Notes: generated from the letters alone by a model not told the origin. 64,000 nt of DNA from Halorubrum laminariae (GCF_024494655.1 NZ_JANHDL010000004.1:1-64000); one strand, 5' to 3'; positions 49,879 through 59,072 are shown, counted from the stretch's first letter. Translations and numbers: made by a program.

Positions 49879-50708
49879 GCGTGATCCGAGATAGTTCCGA
49901 GTGTTTCCTGGTGATCCGGTGCGATGACGGCGTTTCGCCGTGTCTCGTATGCTTGCTTGGCGGTCTCGGTGACGTCGATACCGACTGCGCGAGCTTGGGT
50001 GTCCCACAGCTGCTCGGCGGCGATCAGGGCGGGGCCTGAGCCGGCACACGGTGCGAGGACAAGCTCACCCGGTTCGACGAGAGCGTCCATCCAGACACGG
50101 TACGGTGAGACTGGCTTGACTGTGCCTTGTCCGTATTCCTCTGTGGGTTCGTTCCACCGCGGGTGCCGGGCGGGTTGCCAGACTGATTCAGGGAGCGTCC
50201 GGTCGGTTTCGCCTTTCGTCGCGAATATGATCGGATAGCCCGCCTCGATGCCGTACTTCCCGGTCGTGGAACAGTCTGGTTCGCCGGATTTTGTGTGGTA
50301 GCAGACTCGGCCTTGTTTCCTGAACCCACCGCCCGTGTACGGACGGCCGTTCTGGTCGTTGATCCGCGCCTCGCCGTATTCGCTTCGGAGGTACGCTTCG
50401 ATCCGGGGGGTCGCGTATGAGTCACCGTCTGCGATGAGCCAGCCGCCGTCTTCGAGACAGTCCATGGCGACATCGATTAGTTCGCTCACGAAGCGCGTCG
50501 TGTCGATCTCGTCGCGCTCGAGCTCGCTTTCGGGGAAGTCGGAGAGCGCATCTTCGGTGATGGGCCAGGTGCGATAATCCACCCCACGTCCACCATATCG
50601 AGCTGGGGCCGCCCACGGTGAGTCTAGGTGGACGAGACTGGCTTGGCCAGCAAACTCGTCGGCTATCTCGGTAAAATCGGCGATTCGGTAGTCGATTCTG
50701 GTTGTCAT
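49875..50708 (-). CDS. DNA methyltransferase, beta-type motif order
   Basis: 277 aa. Catalytic LVHLDSPWAAPARYGGRG (25-42, DSPW) precedes the SAM motif LVLAPCAGSGPALIAAEQL (216-234), the beta order of amino-methyltransferases. KQGRVCYHTKSGEPDCSTTGKYGIEAGYPIIFATKG in between gives the target-recognition region. Co-transcribed with the DPPW methyltransferase and thymidylate kinase. Confidence 0.88.
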   Translation of the reverse strand: MTTRIDYRIADFTEIADEFAGQASLVHLDSPWAAPARYGGRGVDYRTWPITEDALSDFPESELERDEIDTTRFVSELIDVAMDCLEDGGWLIADGDSYATPRIEAYLRSEYGEARINDQNGRPYTGGGFRKQGRVCYHTKSGEPDCSTTGKYGIEAGYPIIFATKGETDRTLPESVWQPARHPRWNEPTEEYGQGTVKPVSPYRVWMDALVEPGELVLAPCAGSGPALIAAEQLWDTQARAVGIDVTETAKQAYETRRNAVIAPDHQETLGTISDHA

Positions 50709-50830
50709 TGGGTCGTGGCAGATTCGGTGATTGGTTTGAGGCAGATCCGGATTTGCTTCGTAGCAAAACCGACTCTACAGAGACTGAAGCTCCGCTTTAT
50801 CGGTGGTGAACACACGAATTGTACTCTCTG

Positions 50831-50856
50831 AGGGCGGGCTGGAAAAGGAACGCCCT
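50831..50856 (-). terminator. inverted repeat after the 50875 gene
   Basis: AGGGCG/CGCCCT, 6-bp stem with 14-nt loop, beginning 19 nt after the stop of the minus-strand gene at 50875. It may end that transcript before the methyltransferase operon; no U-tract, so weak. Confidence 0.35.
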
Positions 50857-50874
50857 TACGCTGTTTCACTCGGC

Positions 50875-51417
50875 TCAGGAGAAGAGTCCATCATCTCGCC
50901 TCCCGGACTTCGTGGTTCCGTGCTGGTCGATGGCTTCGATGATGTCGTCGACGGCCGGCGTGTCGCCAGCGACACCCACGTAGCCTGCGCCGCCTTGCTC
51001 GTTGTTGATGTTCGGGCTGTTCGCCTCGCCAGTGATTGGGTTGTTCGAACAGACGACCATCGCTTCCCCGTTGGCCCACACGAACACGAAGCGATCGCGA
51101 TAGTCGATATCGACACCCCGGCCCATGTCTCTGAAGACTCGGTAGTAGTCGTCGACGGGATCGAGGTTGCCTGCGTCGAGGACCGCAACGAAGTTCCGAA
51201 CGCCTTGGCGACCGCTCCCGAACGATGTGAGGTCGTACCCGTACTCGTTCGATTGGTTCTGGTGATGGACCCCGCCGTTCGCGTTCGTGTCTTCGGTGAC
51301 GAAGTGATCGGTGTCTGGCTGTGGGTAGCGTTCCCCGTACCCCACAGTGTGGCGCTTGATGTTTCGAAGCGCCGTCGTTACTTCTGCGGGATCATCCGCG
51401 TGAGTCTCTGAATTCAT
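50875..51417 (-). CDS. hypothetical protein, leaderless
   Basis: 180 aa, Asn/Gly-rich, unrecognised. EVTTALRNIKRHTVGYGERYPQPDTDHF, DRFVFVWANGEAMVVCSNNPITGEANS, PAVDDIIEAIDQH. The box is 28 nt before the ATG. This is the last boxed gene before the plus-strand LamG region. Confidence 0.67.
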   Translation of the reverse strand: MNSETHADDPAEVTTALRNIKRHTVGYGERYPQPDTDHFVTEDTNANGGVHHQNQSNEYGYDLTSFGSGRQGVRNFVAVLDAGNLDPVDDYYRVFRDMGRGVDIDYRDRFVFVWANGEAMVVCSNNPITGEANSPNINNEQGGAGYVGVAGDTPAVDDIIEAIDQHGTTKSGRRDDGLFS

Positions 51418-51436
51418 CCTCTACCAACTTTTCGGG

Positions 51437-51446
51437 GGCTAAAAAC
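51437..51446 (-). promoter_or_regulatory. recurrent intergenic box 23
   Basis: Coding-strand GTTTTTAGCCCCCGAA; T-run 28 nt before the ATG at 51417. Confidence 0.7.
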
Positions 51447-51556
51447 CCACTCGGGGAGGAAGGGCGACTGCTCGATAGGCGTCTGAATCCCTGCGTGTGG
51501 CCATTTTGTGTGCTCAGACCATGTGTTATTTTACCCAAGTCCCTTTGAATGGGGGT

Positions 51557-51991
51557 ATGGTTGAAATCTCAGATTCGCTTCGTACTCTTTTCACGGGGGT
51601 TGTTGAGGAGCGAGATGGTGACTATGTGGTCTCGATCCCGTCGTCAGAAGTTGAACAGGGCGATCTGGCTGTGAGTGAAGCGTACCGTGTCGGCCTGATC
51701 GGGGTTGAAGAGACCACAGATGTGGAGTCTACGCAGACCCAGACCCGAGAGCGAGACAGTCAAGCTAAACAGTCCGCTGGCCCGGATCAGCAGCCTGTCG
51801 TTGAGGGTGAGACGTATGAAGTCGAAATTGAGTCGCTTGGTGAGAAAGGCGACGGGATCGCCTACGTGGATGGGTTTGTGCTGATGGTTTCTGATGTAGA
51901 TATCGGCGAGCGAGTTGTCGTGAGAGTCGAGACGGTGCTGGAATCAGTAGGGTTCGCTGATGTTGTAAAGCGTGTTAACCCAGGCGTCTGA
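51557..51991 (+). CDS. TRAM-domain protein
   Basis: 144 aa from the ATG at 51557. N-terminal small beta domain, Gln/Thr-rich linker (TQTQTRERDSQAKQ), then TRAM domain: VVEGETYEVEIESLGEKGDGIAYVDGFVLMVSDVDIGERVVVRVETVLESVGFADVV. TRAM domains bind RNA and are frequent in archaeal proteins of 60-150 aa; some act as RNA chaperones. First gene of the plus-strand right-hand cluster. Confidence 0.88.
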   Translation: MVEISDSLRTLFTGVVEERDGDYVVSIPSSEVEQGDLAVSEAYRVGLIGVEETTDVESTQTQTRERDSQAKQSAGPDQQPVVEGETYEVEIESLGEKGDGIAYVDGFVLMVSDVDIGERVVVRVETVLESVGFADVVKRVNPGV

Positions 51992-52041
51992 GTAGCGATT
52001 CGAGGGTTCAGCTTCAGTAGTGCTTCTAATGCGGCGTGTTG

Positions 52042-52058
52042 ACCGGTATCTCTATCTA
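52042..52058 (+). promoter_or_regulatory. LamG-family promoter, copy 1
   Basis: ACCGGTATCTCTATCTA upstream of the ATG at 52083, a diverged version of the ACCGGAATGGCTAATA element. Confidence 0.4.
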
Positions 52059-52082
52059 CCCGACTCAGGAAAGGTAGTGTAT

Positions 52083-52820
52083 ATGGCAGACGGATCGAGC
52101 CGGTTCACCAGCGATCGGCGTACTCGCGAAGAGGCGTCTTGGGCTGACCAAACTGACTGGGAGGCTGGAGCCCCTGAGAACGTTGATGTAACTGCCGATG
52201 GGTTGGTGGGCCGTCCTACTCTACAAGCCGGTGTGGCACCCGACAGCGGGGTCTATAGTTTCGAGGACGATTCTGTTGGCTCATCGCCTGACGGGTGGGA
52301 AGTTCGGGATGCGGAGGTCATAGATAGTACCGCAAGCAACGGTTCACATTCTCTACGTAACCACTACTCCCCAAACAATGACGAGTATGTTGCCCGGCGA
52401 ACCGGATTGTCTGCAACACCTACTGAAGTATCGTGGGCATATAAAGAAACAGCCGATTCGCGTGGGATTTTATACGAGTTATTCAACGAGAATGGAGATT
52501 CTATCTTTGAACTCTATACGCTAAACCCACAAGTGGGATATGAGTCTGGATTCGGTCATCGTGAACTGACTCCAGATCCGTCTCCCAATTACGACGAGTG
52601 GCGTCGATTCACTGTGACGATCGATTGGGGTCGCAACGAATTTGATGTTCTCTGGGAAGATCTGACAGGGTCTACGCCAGACCTCACCGCGAATGGCGAA
52701 TCGTTCAAAACTACATCCTCAGAAGTAAGTGAAGTTTTCATCGGTGGTGGACGGCGAGACAAAACGGGTGGGAATGCTAACCCAACCGGATACGAGTGGG
52801 TAGACGAGGTATGGGGATGA
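52083..52820 (+). CDS. shared-N-terminus surface/fibre protein, LamG-like, copy 1
   Basis: 245 aa from the ATG at 52083. N-terminal 45 residues: SSRFTSDRRTREEASWADQT, DWEAGAPENVDVTADGLVGR, shared with five other genes. The remainder (SIFELYTLNPQ, EWRRFTVTIDWGRNEFDVLWED, SEVFIGGGRRD) has the pattern of a concanavalin/LamG-type beta sandwich used for glycan or surface binding. No signal peptide, so probably part of a particle or secreted another way. Confidence 0.8.
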   Translation: MADGSSRFTSDRRTREEASWADQTDWEAGAPENVDVTADGLVGRPTLQAGVAPDSGVYSFEDDSVGSSPDGWEVRDAEVIDSTASNGSHSLRNHYSPNNDEYVARRTGLSATPTEVSWAYKETADSRGILYELFNENGDSIFELYTLNPQVGYESGFGHRELTPDPSPNYDEWRRFTVTIDWGRNEFDVLWEDLTGSTPDLTANGESFKTTSSEVSEVFIGGGRRDKTGGNANPTGYEWVDEVWG

Positions 52821-52856
52821 AGATCCACTCCCGTGTCTAGTTTTCTCGTGTGACTG

Positions 52857-52873
52857 ACCGGAATGGCTAATAT
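52857..52873 (+). promoter_or_regulatory. LamG-family promoter, copy 2
   Basis: ACCGGAATGGCTAATAT; the TAATA lies about 27 nt before the ATG at 52896, matching a BRE/TATA pair and a leaderless start. Confidence 0.6.
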
Positions 52874-52895
52874 CCCGTGTCTTGAGCGTTTGCGT

Positions 52896-53723
52896 ATGAC
52901 TGATGGATCGAGCCGGTTCACCAGCGATCGCCGCGGCCGCGGGGGAGCATCTTGGACCGGTCAGGCGGATTGGGAAGCTGGTACCGCGGAAAACGTTGAT
53001 GTGACGGAAGATGGGTTGGTTGGTCGTCTATCCACTCAAAATAATGAGACATCCAACAGCGTAGTCTACCGATGGACCGCTGATGACTTTGCCATCCCAT
53101 GGACAGATGGTGTTTCATCGGTTGGGATGTCTGCCAATGGCCTCTCTTCCTCAACATTTAGCAATGGGGTCAAGTCCGTAGCCGGGAATGGTTCGGATGA
53201 TTACGGGCTGGCGAATGGGCCAGAAACTATCCCCGAAAATGAAACGTTCGGGGTGGCCTTCACGGTTGAAACTGCTGATAAAACGGACCTATCTACTTGG
53301 TTCGCGTCGACTGATGGCAGTGGGTGTTTTGCGTTGTATCAAGATGATGCTGTAGGCAGGTTGGGTGAACCGAACGTCCTTGTCAGAGATGGTAACGGCA
53401 ATGAACTCAAAGTGGCGTGTAAGACTGGTATTGTAGACGGAGACGTCCATTTGGTGGTGATAAATAAGAGAGGGAATTCTGCATCGGAAATTGACTTCTA
53501 TGTTGATGATATGACGAACGAGACTTCGCAAAATAATAGAAGGGATCAAGGATTTGACCACACGAAATATTCAGTCACAGCTGGTATGTCATTTTACGCC
53601 GAAAACTCCTTTGGGAGTATTCGTAGGCACATGAACTACCATGCTGGCTTTTTCGAATTCCGAGATGAACCATATGGTGAGTCTGAGAGAAAAGCACTGA
53701 GAGCTGTTCGTCCCGAGGTCTGA
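52896..53723 (+). CDS. shared-N-terminus surface/fibre protein, copy 2
   Basis: 275 aa from the ATG at 52896. Common start (SSRFTSDRRGRGGASWTGQA, DWEAGTAENVDVTEDGLVGR), followed by a Thr/Ser-rich region, a LamG-like core (FGVAFTVETADKTDLSTWFAS, VHLVVINKRGNSASEIDFYVDD) and a C-terminal LamG ending (GFFEFRDEPYGESERKALRAVRPEV). Tandem copy after the first LamG gene. Confidence 0.82.
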   Translation: MTDGSSRFTSDRRGRGGASWTGQADWEAGTAENVDVTEDGLVGRLSTQNNETSNSVVYRWTADDFAIPWTDGVSSVGMSANGLSSSTFSNGVKSVAGNGSDDYGLANGPETIPENETFGVAFTVETADKTDLSTWFASTDGSGCFALYQDDAVGRLGEPNVLVRDGNGNELKVACKTGIVDGDVHLVVINKRGNSASEIDFYVDDMTNETSQNNRRDQGFDHTKYSVTAGMSFYAENSFGSIRRHMNYHAGFFEFRDEPYGESERKALRAVRPEV

Positions 53724-53753
53724 TGCCTGATGCTGGGATCTCCTACATACGTG

Positions 53754-53770
53754 ACCAGAATGGCTAATAC
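53754..53770 (+). promoter_or_regulatory. LamG-family promoter, copy 3
   Basis: ACCAGAATGGCTAATAC about 26 nt before the ATG at 53792. Confidence 0.55.
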
Positions 53771-53791
53771 TGCGTGCTTGGAGGTTGGTGT

Positions 53792-54583
53792 ATGGTAGAT
53801 GAATCGAGTCGGTTCACGAGCGATCGGCGTACTCGAGAGGAGGCGTCTTGGGCTGCCCAAGCAGACTGGGATGCTGGCACTGTCGAGAACGTTGATGTTA
53901 CGGTTAGTGGGTTAGTGGCTGATCCTCCTGTTCAAGCTGGTGAGGTGCCCGACAGCGGGGTCGGGAGGTGGAACTTCGACAGTGAGGGTGATGTCTCTGT
54001 CTCGATCGACAGCTGGAATGATAATGACGCAACGAATCACGGGGCAACGTGGTCCTCGGATTCCGCCGTGGGGGATTTCAGCACCTACTACGATGGATCG
54101 TCCTACCAGAACCACGGAATCGAGATTCCCTCTGAGATTGAGTTCACACTCACCTCGTGGTTTAAAGCAGACAATCTGGAGGGACAGCAGTTCATAAACA
54201 ACCTGAAAGGATACGGACAGCCCGCCCTCAGAAAGGCCTCTGAAGAGTTCGGTGTCCAGTATCACGATTCCGTTGACGGGTGGAAAAATAACGTAATGAC
54301 TGGTACAGCTGGTCAGTGGCTGTTTGTAGCAGGGGCGTGGAACGAAGCGGAGGGGTATTGCCGTGTTTGGTTCTACGATGAGAACGGGAACAGGAGAACA
54401 CAGGATACGATTTTTAACGGGTTTTCAAACGACAAACACGCAGAGGGCGACATCGGCGCGAGTTATTCGCGCGCTGGGATTCAGTTCTGGGAGGGTCACA
54501 TAGACGACCCGCGGGTCTACTTTAAAGAACTCTCCAGCACGGAAGTTGATAACCTCTACAACACGGGGAGAATCGACGGATGA
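53792..54583 (+). CDS. shared-N-terminus LamG protein, copy 3
   Basis: 263 aa. Common SSRFTSDRRTREEASWAAQA, DWDAGTVENVDVTVSGLVAD, then a classical LamG-type fold: VGRWNFDSEGDVSVSIDSWNDNDATNHGATW, EFTLTSWFKADN, GQWLFVAGAWNEAEGYCRVWF, and a C-terminal VYFKELSSTEVDNLYNTG that recurs in copies 5 and the minus-strand LamG protein. Glycan-binding fold; partner unknown. Confidence 0.85.
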   Translation: MVDESSRFTSDRRTREEASWAAQADWDAGTVENVDVTVSGLVADPPVQAGEVPDSGVGRWNFDSEGDVSVSIDSWNDNDATNHGATWSSDSAVGDFSTYYDGSSYQNHGIEIPSEIEFTLTSWFKADNLEGQQFINNLKGYGQPALRKASEEFGVQYHDSVDGWKNNVMTGTAGQWLFVAGAWNEAEGYCRVWFYDENGNRRTQDTIFNGFSNDKHAEGDIGASYSRAGIQFWEGHIDDPRVYFKELSSTEVDNLYNTGRIDG

Positions 54584-54662
54584 CTCTGTGCTACTCGATG
54601 GGTGGGTTTTCGGTAGTGAGTTGGTCGGAGCATCTAACGCCGCTCTCTGGGGTGTGGGCTGT

Positions 54663-55403
54663 ATGGTAGATGAATCGAGTCGGTTCACGAGCGATCGGCG
54701 TGGTCGCGGGGACGCAACTTGGTCGGATGAAGGGGATTGGGACGCTGGTGTCTGTGAAAATGTTGCTGTAGCTGGTGGGGGCCTTTCTCCACACTTTGCG
54801 GAGGGTGATGTACAGTACACTGTCTTCGACGATTTTGATGATGGTGTTTTTGACACCTCTATCTGGCGTAAAGTGATAGTCTCTGGTGGATCCGTCTCGG
54901 AACGGAACAACCAAATTGAGCTCAGAGGTGGCGGGCGAGGTGACAATAGGCCATATCTCCGAACAGCGGATGAAGTTCAAGACGGCCAAAATGGGAATCC
55001 GTGTTCACTCGACGCTATGATTGAGTTCGCGGGGGACAGACAGCAGATTGTGATTGCGCTGTTTTGGGATGGGACAGCCGTTGGAAAGTATGCCACTGCT
55101 GAAAACTCGATTGAGGTCCATTACAGCCAGGATGCCCAGGAGTGGCGCATCCAAATGAGGGAAGGGACCGAGTTCAGACGTGAAGTGCAGGTGCCGTTCA
55201 ACTTTGGAAGCGGGGCGCGGCAAGTCGAGATAGATTTCAACGGTGACTTTAGCTCGTTTACTATCGACCTCGTCGTCGATGGGAGCTCTGTGCTTTCCCA
55301 TTCGGATTCGTTTTCTCCAACAGCCCCATGTCCGTTTGTGGGGTTTGCACCTCGCGAATTCAGTGGAGGCATAAATATAGATTCGATAGGATTTGACCGG
55401 TGA
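54663..55403 (+). CDS. shared-N-terminus surface/fibre protein, copy 4
   Basis: 246 aa. Common SSRFTSDRRGRGDATWSDEG, DWDAGVCENVAVAGGGL, then YTVFDDFDDGVFDTSIWRKVIVSGGSVSERNNQIELRGG and a beta sandwich (QQIVIALFWDG, FTIDLVVDGSSVLSHSDSF). This C-terminal domain is unlike copies 3 and 5 but still jelly-roll-like. The true start is the ATG at 54663; no clear copy of the promoter element precedes it. Confidence 0.8.
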   Translation: MVDESSRFTSDRRGRGDATWSDEGDWDAGVCENVAVAGGGLSPHFAEGDVQYTVFDDFDDGVFDTSIWRKVIVSGGSVSERNNQIELRGGGRGDNRPYLRTADEVQDGQNGNPCSLDAMIEFAGDRQQIVIALFWDGTAVGKYATAENSIEVHYSQDAQEWRIQMREGTEFRREVQVPFNFGSGARQVEIDFNGDFSSFTIDLVVDGSSVLSHSDSFSPTAPCPFVGFAPREFSGGINIDSIGFDR

Positions 55404-55474
55404 CCTGTCGTGGCTTACTATCGGATCTGGTCGGGATGGGTACTGTCGCGCCTGGTTGGAGCTTACCCGGTGTT

Positions 55475-55490
55475 GGCCGGAATGTATAAC
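55475..55490 (+). promoter_or_regulatory. LamG-family promoter, copy 5
   Basis: GGCCGGAATGTATAAC before the ATG at 55514; TATAAC is about 30 nt upstream. Confidence 0.5.
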
Positions 55491-55513
55491 TCACAGTGGA
55501 AGGTACCTCGAGT

Positions 55514-56317
55514 ATGACTGGGGAGAGCCGATTTATTAGCGATCGGCGCGGTCGCGAGGAAGCATCTTGGGCGGATGAGGAGGACTGGAATGCGGGGACT
55601 CCCGAGAACGTTGGCGTGACTGCTGATGGGTTGGTGGGCCGTGCTCCTACACAGGACGGTGAAGCACCCGATAGCGGTGTCTCGCGATGGACGTTTGACA
55701 ACGAAGACACGAGCGGTTCGGTCGCGATTGATAGTTGGGGAGGTAATGATGGTTCTATCTCTACAGGGGTTTCGACTGGTACCAGCGGCGCGAATCAGAC
55801 ATACGGTACAAACGAGGCGTATTATTTCAACGGTGACGGGGAAGTGAACTGTGGAACTATTACCGAAGTTCAAGGTTTGAACAGCATGACTCTCGCTGCG
55901 TGGGTAAAATACGATTCAATACGGTCGTTTAATTCATCCATCGCCATGCACACGCAGAATGATGATGGATGGGGGTTCACGCACAGTGACAATTCTAGCA
56001 TCCGCTTCCGGTGTGAAACTAATGGTTCACATGCTAGCTCAAGGACTGTATCAATAAATCTTGGTCAATGGTATCACGCGGTTGGTGTATTCGATGACAA
56101 CGAAGGTAGGATGTATCTCAATGGCACTCTCGCGGCTGGACCGGATGTGTCAAATGATATCACAGTGACGAGCGTCAACGACCCGTTCTGTATCGGGAAT
56201 CAGAAGTACAACTCGTCTCGTGACATACCGATGGATGCTGATGACGTTCGTATCTACAGCAAGGCTCTCAGCGACACGGAAATTTTCAACCTTTACAACA
56301 CAGGGAGAATCGATTGA
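55514..56317 (+). CDS. shared-N-terminus LamG protein, copy 5
   Basis: 267 aa. Common ESRFISDRRGREEASWADEE, DWNAGTPENVGVTADGLVGR, then a canonical LamG domain: VSRWTFDNEDTSGSVAIDSWGGNDGSISTGV, MTLAAWVKYDSIR, GQWYHAVGVFDDNEGRMYLNG, VRIYSKALSDTEIFNLYNTGRID. Closest in architecture to copy 3. Confidence 0.88.
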   Translation: MTGESRFISDRRGREEASWADEEDWNAGTPENVGVTADGLVGRAPTQDGEAPDSGVSRWTFDNEDTSGSVAIDSWGGNDGSISTGVSTGTSGANQTYGTNEAYYFNGDGEVNCGTITEVQGLNSMTLAAWVKYDSIRSFNSSIAMHTQNDDGWGFTHSDNSSIRFRCETNGSHASSRTVSINLGQWYHAVGVFDDNEGRMYLNGTLAAGPDVSNDITVTSVNDPFCIGNQKYNSSRDIPMDADDVRIYSKALSDTEIFNLYNTGRID

Positions 56318-56433
56318 TACCGTTACACGTCAAGGCGTCTGGGTCGTTCATGCTGCGGGCTGTCGTCGACCCAAGGGATTATGGTCGGTTGTTGTGTACC
56401 CGTATTTACTGATATTCGCCTCCACTACCTACA

Positions 56434-58977
56434 ATGGCAACTAAATTCACTGGCCCACGCGATTACTGGGCAGACATCTTTCCGTTCGATAGTCCGTATC
56501 AGAAGCAGACGGTGGGGATCAACGAGGCCGTTGATACCCTACAAGATAATGGCGTCTACCTTCTTGAGGGAGAGTGTGGAACGGGAAAGACGTTGATTGC
56601 GCTCACCGCCGGCCTCTCGCTCGTCCGCGATCGCAACACACGGTTCAAGCGGGTGTTCGTGGTGACCTCGAAGAAACAGCAATTGCGGGCGTTCGAGGAT
56701 GACTTAGCGGCCATCAACAGCGGGAACTCGTATTTTCGGGGGCTGACCCTCGTTGGGAAGGCCGACGTCTGTCCGTATGTCGATGCTGGCGAGATCGACC
56801 GGTCGGATCTGTACCATCGGTGTGACGAGCTGCGGGATAACACCGACCGGATGATGTCTGAGGTGGTGAACGACGGTGGGGCTGAGCGAAAAGCCGACGT
56901 CGGTGCGGGCTTGGCGTCTCGGGCCGAGGCAGATGATCCGCGGACTGACTCGCTTGAGGCCGCTGGCGTCGAATCACCATATCAGCGTGAGGTTCCCGAG
57001 TTCCTCGGTGAGGCGTACTGTCCGTTCTTCGCGAGGCACTTCGTCAACGACTTCACGGATCAGAAAGCGTTCGACGCTGGTGATGGGGTCACGCCGGAAG
57101 AGACGCTACGAAATGGCGTTCAAGCGGGGACCTGCCCCCATGCGGCTATGAAACACGTCGTCGAGGAGTGTGAGGTCCTCATCGGCAACTACCAGCATAT
57201 CTTAGACACGCTAACCGTCCAGGGGTTCACGGGCAAGCTGTTCACCAAGGACACGCTTGTCGTGATCGACGAGGCACACGAACTGGTCAGTCAGGCCCGC
57301 GATCAACTGTCGTACTCGGTGTCGATGGAGACGCTTGATTACGCTATACAGGACGTCGATATGGTTCTCAACTGGCTCGATGGAAAGGGCCACGGTGGGA
57401 AGGCTGCTCTCGTTCGGAGTACGGTCGAGAACGCAGAGTATACTCAGGAGGACATCAAGAGGCTGCGCTGGTTCCTCGAAAAAACGCGGAAGCTCTTCAC
57501 GAGACGGACGGTCTCGTATCTGAAAGACGAGTTCGGAGAGGGGTGGCAGCGGTCCCTCTCTAATCGTACCCTGTCTGAAGTGTCCATCTCGGCTCATGAG
57601 GAGGTCCGCCCTGGAGAAGAGAGCGACATCCTCCGCGAGTGGATGGGTGAACACGGCGCGGAGGATGACTGGCACCGGATACTGTACCTCGGATTCTCTG
57701 TCGCGTATCTCCGCGAGAAGGTCCAGAAAAAGATCGACAAGGAGACGCCGAAGGGTGACTTCGCCATCGAGCAGGTCCGTGAGATGCTCCACCGCTGGCT
57801 GCTCGGGAACCACACCGAATACTACCGCGAAGTGAACCTCCACCCGAAGGACACTCGCGACACCTCACACTCGGGCGACCGGCCGTGGGAAGCGGAGTAT
57901 GAGACGGAAATTCGCGTGAATAACTGCATCCCACAGGACGAGATTGCGGCGACTCTCGACGCCTTCGGTGGCGCGATCGTGATGTCGGCCACACTGGAAC
58001 CGATTGATGTCTACCAGCAGGTGACTGGCATCTCGAAAATCGAACACGGCATCCAGCCCTTTGACTCACTCGTCACTAAAGCGGCGTCCCGGTTCAAGAA
58101 CGTTCAGCGTAATCAGGGAAGCGCACGCGACGTCGACGCCGGTCTCGACGAGGACGATGACGAAGAGGAGGGTGATGACGGAGACAGCGAGGACGATGAG
58201 AAAGATGAGTCGTCAGATTGGGATCCGGAACGACGGAAACGTCGGGTGACGACCGCGGTGTTCGACATGAACTTCCCAGCTGAGAACCGAGCGAGCTACG
58301 CGGTTGAACTCCCGAAATTCACGTATTCGAACCGGTGGCCGCCTGAGCAGAACGAACAACTTCGGGCGCAGTATCGAGACACGATCTCGGCGGTGGTGAA
58401 CACGACGCCGGGGAACGTTCTCGTGTTCATGCCCTCGTACGCTGAGGGTGAGTGGGCGGCCGAGGTACTCCGCGACATGGACTCGGTCACGAAACCGATC
58501 CTCGTCGACGAGAGCAGTTCGGACGCGGAAACGGAAGCCCTCAAGCGGGAGTTCGTTGCTGGCGAGCCGAAGGTGCTGACCACCAGCCTCCGGGGGACGC
58601 TCACGGAGGGCGTCGACTTCTCGGGCGATCAGCTCCACGGAGCGGTCATCTGTGGAGTACCGATTACGAATACGGGGAGCGAGGTGGCGACGGCGATCCA
58701 AGACGCATACGCCGAACGCTTCGGAAACTGGAACGGCTTCAACTATGCGTTCACCGTGCCTGCGGTCCGGAAGACGCGGCAGGCGTTGGGGCGAGTGATC
58801 CGAGGGACGGAAGACGTCGGAGTTCGCGTCCTCGCAGATGGCCGCTATACTGAGTCGGCTGGCCGATCGAGTGTACTGCGGCACTTCCCGGAACACGCCC
58901 GCGATGAGTTCGAGTCGGTCTCTGGTGGAGAGTTGGGTGATCGTCTGGCCGAGTTCTGGAGGAGCCGACGCGAGTAG
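56434..58977 (+). CDS. XPD/DinG-type superfamily 2 helicase
   Basis: 847 aa. Walker A EGECGTGKT (45-53), DEAH box VVIDEAHELV (276-285), MSATLEP, and C-terminal ALGRVIRGTEDVGVRVLAD (motif VI). Cysteines at about 113, 130, 196, 234 and 246 surround a putative 4Fe-4S cluster, as in XPD and DinG. Residues 570-600 are a long acidic insert. Opens DNA in 5'-3' direction in relatives. Its place between fibre-like genes is unusual; it could serve element replication. Confidence 0.92.
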   Translation: MATKFTGPRDYWADIFPFDSPYQKQTVGINEAVDTLQDNGVYLLEGECGTGKTLIALTAGLSLVRDRNTRFKRVFVVTSKKQQLRAFEDDLAAINSGNSYFRGLTLVGKADVCPYVDAGEIDRSDLYHRCDELRDNTDRMMSEVVNDGGAERKADVGAGLASRAEADDPRTDSLEAAGVESPYQREVPEFLGEAYCPFFARHFVNDFTDQKAFDAGDGVTPEETLRNGVQAGTCPHAAMKHVVEECEVLIGNYQHILDTLTVQGFTGKLFTKDTLVVIDEAHELVSQARDQLSYSVSMETLDYAIQDVDMVLNWLDGKGHGGKAALVRSTVENAEYTQEDIKRLRWFLEKTRKLFTRRTVSYLKDEFGEGWQRSLSNRTLSEVSISAHEEVRPGEESDILREWMGEHGAEDDWHRILYLGFSVAYLREKVQKKIDKETPKGDFAIEQVREMLHRWLLGNHTEYYREVNLHPKDTRDTSHSGDRPWEAEYETEIRVNNCIPQDEIAATLDAFGGAIVMSATLEPIDVYQQVTGISKIEHGIQPFDSLVTKAASRFKNVQRNQGSARDVDAGLDEDDDEEEGDDGDSEDDEKDESSDWDPERRKRRVTTAVFDMNFPAENRASYAVELPKFTYSNRWPPEQNEQLRAQYRDTISAVVNTTPGNVLVFMPSYAEGEWAAEVLRDMDSVTKPILVDESSSDAETEALKREFVAGEPKVLTTSLRGTLTEGVDFSGDQLHGAVICGVPITNTGSEVATAIQDAYAERFGNWNGFNYAFTVPAVRKTRQALGRVIRGTEDVGVRVLADGRYTESAGRSSVLRHFPEHARDEFESVSGGELGDRLAEFWRSRRE

Positions 58978-59040
58978 ATCGGCATACTACCACTGAGGGA
59001 TGATGGGTAGAATCTCTGGATTGGGGCCACCTTGGCGATA

Positions 59041-59055
59041 GATATATGATATACT
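59041..59055 (+). promoter_or_regulatory. AT-rich promoter before LamG copy 6
   Basis: GATATATGATATACT, TATA about 25 nt before the ATG at 59073; differs from the promoters of the other copies. Confidence 0.45.
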
Positions 59056-59072
59056 GCCGTGTTCGTTGATCC

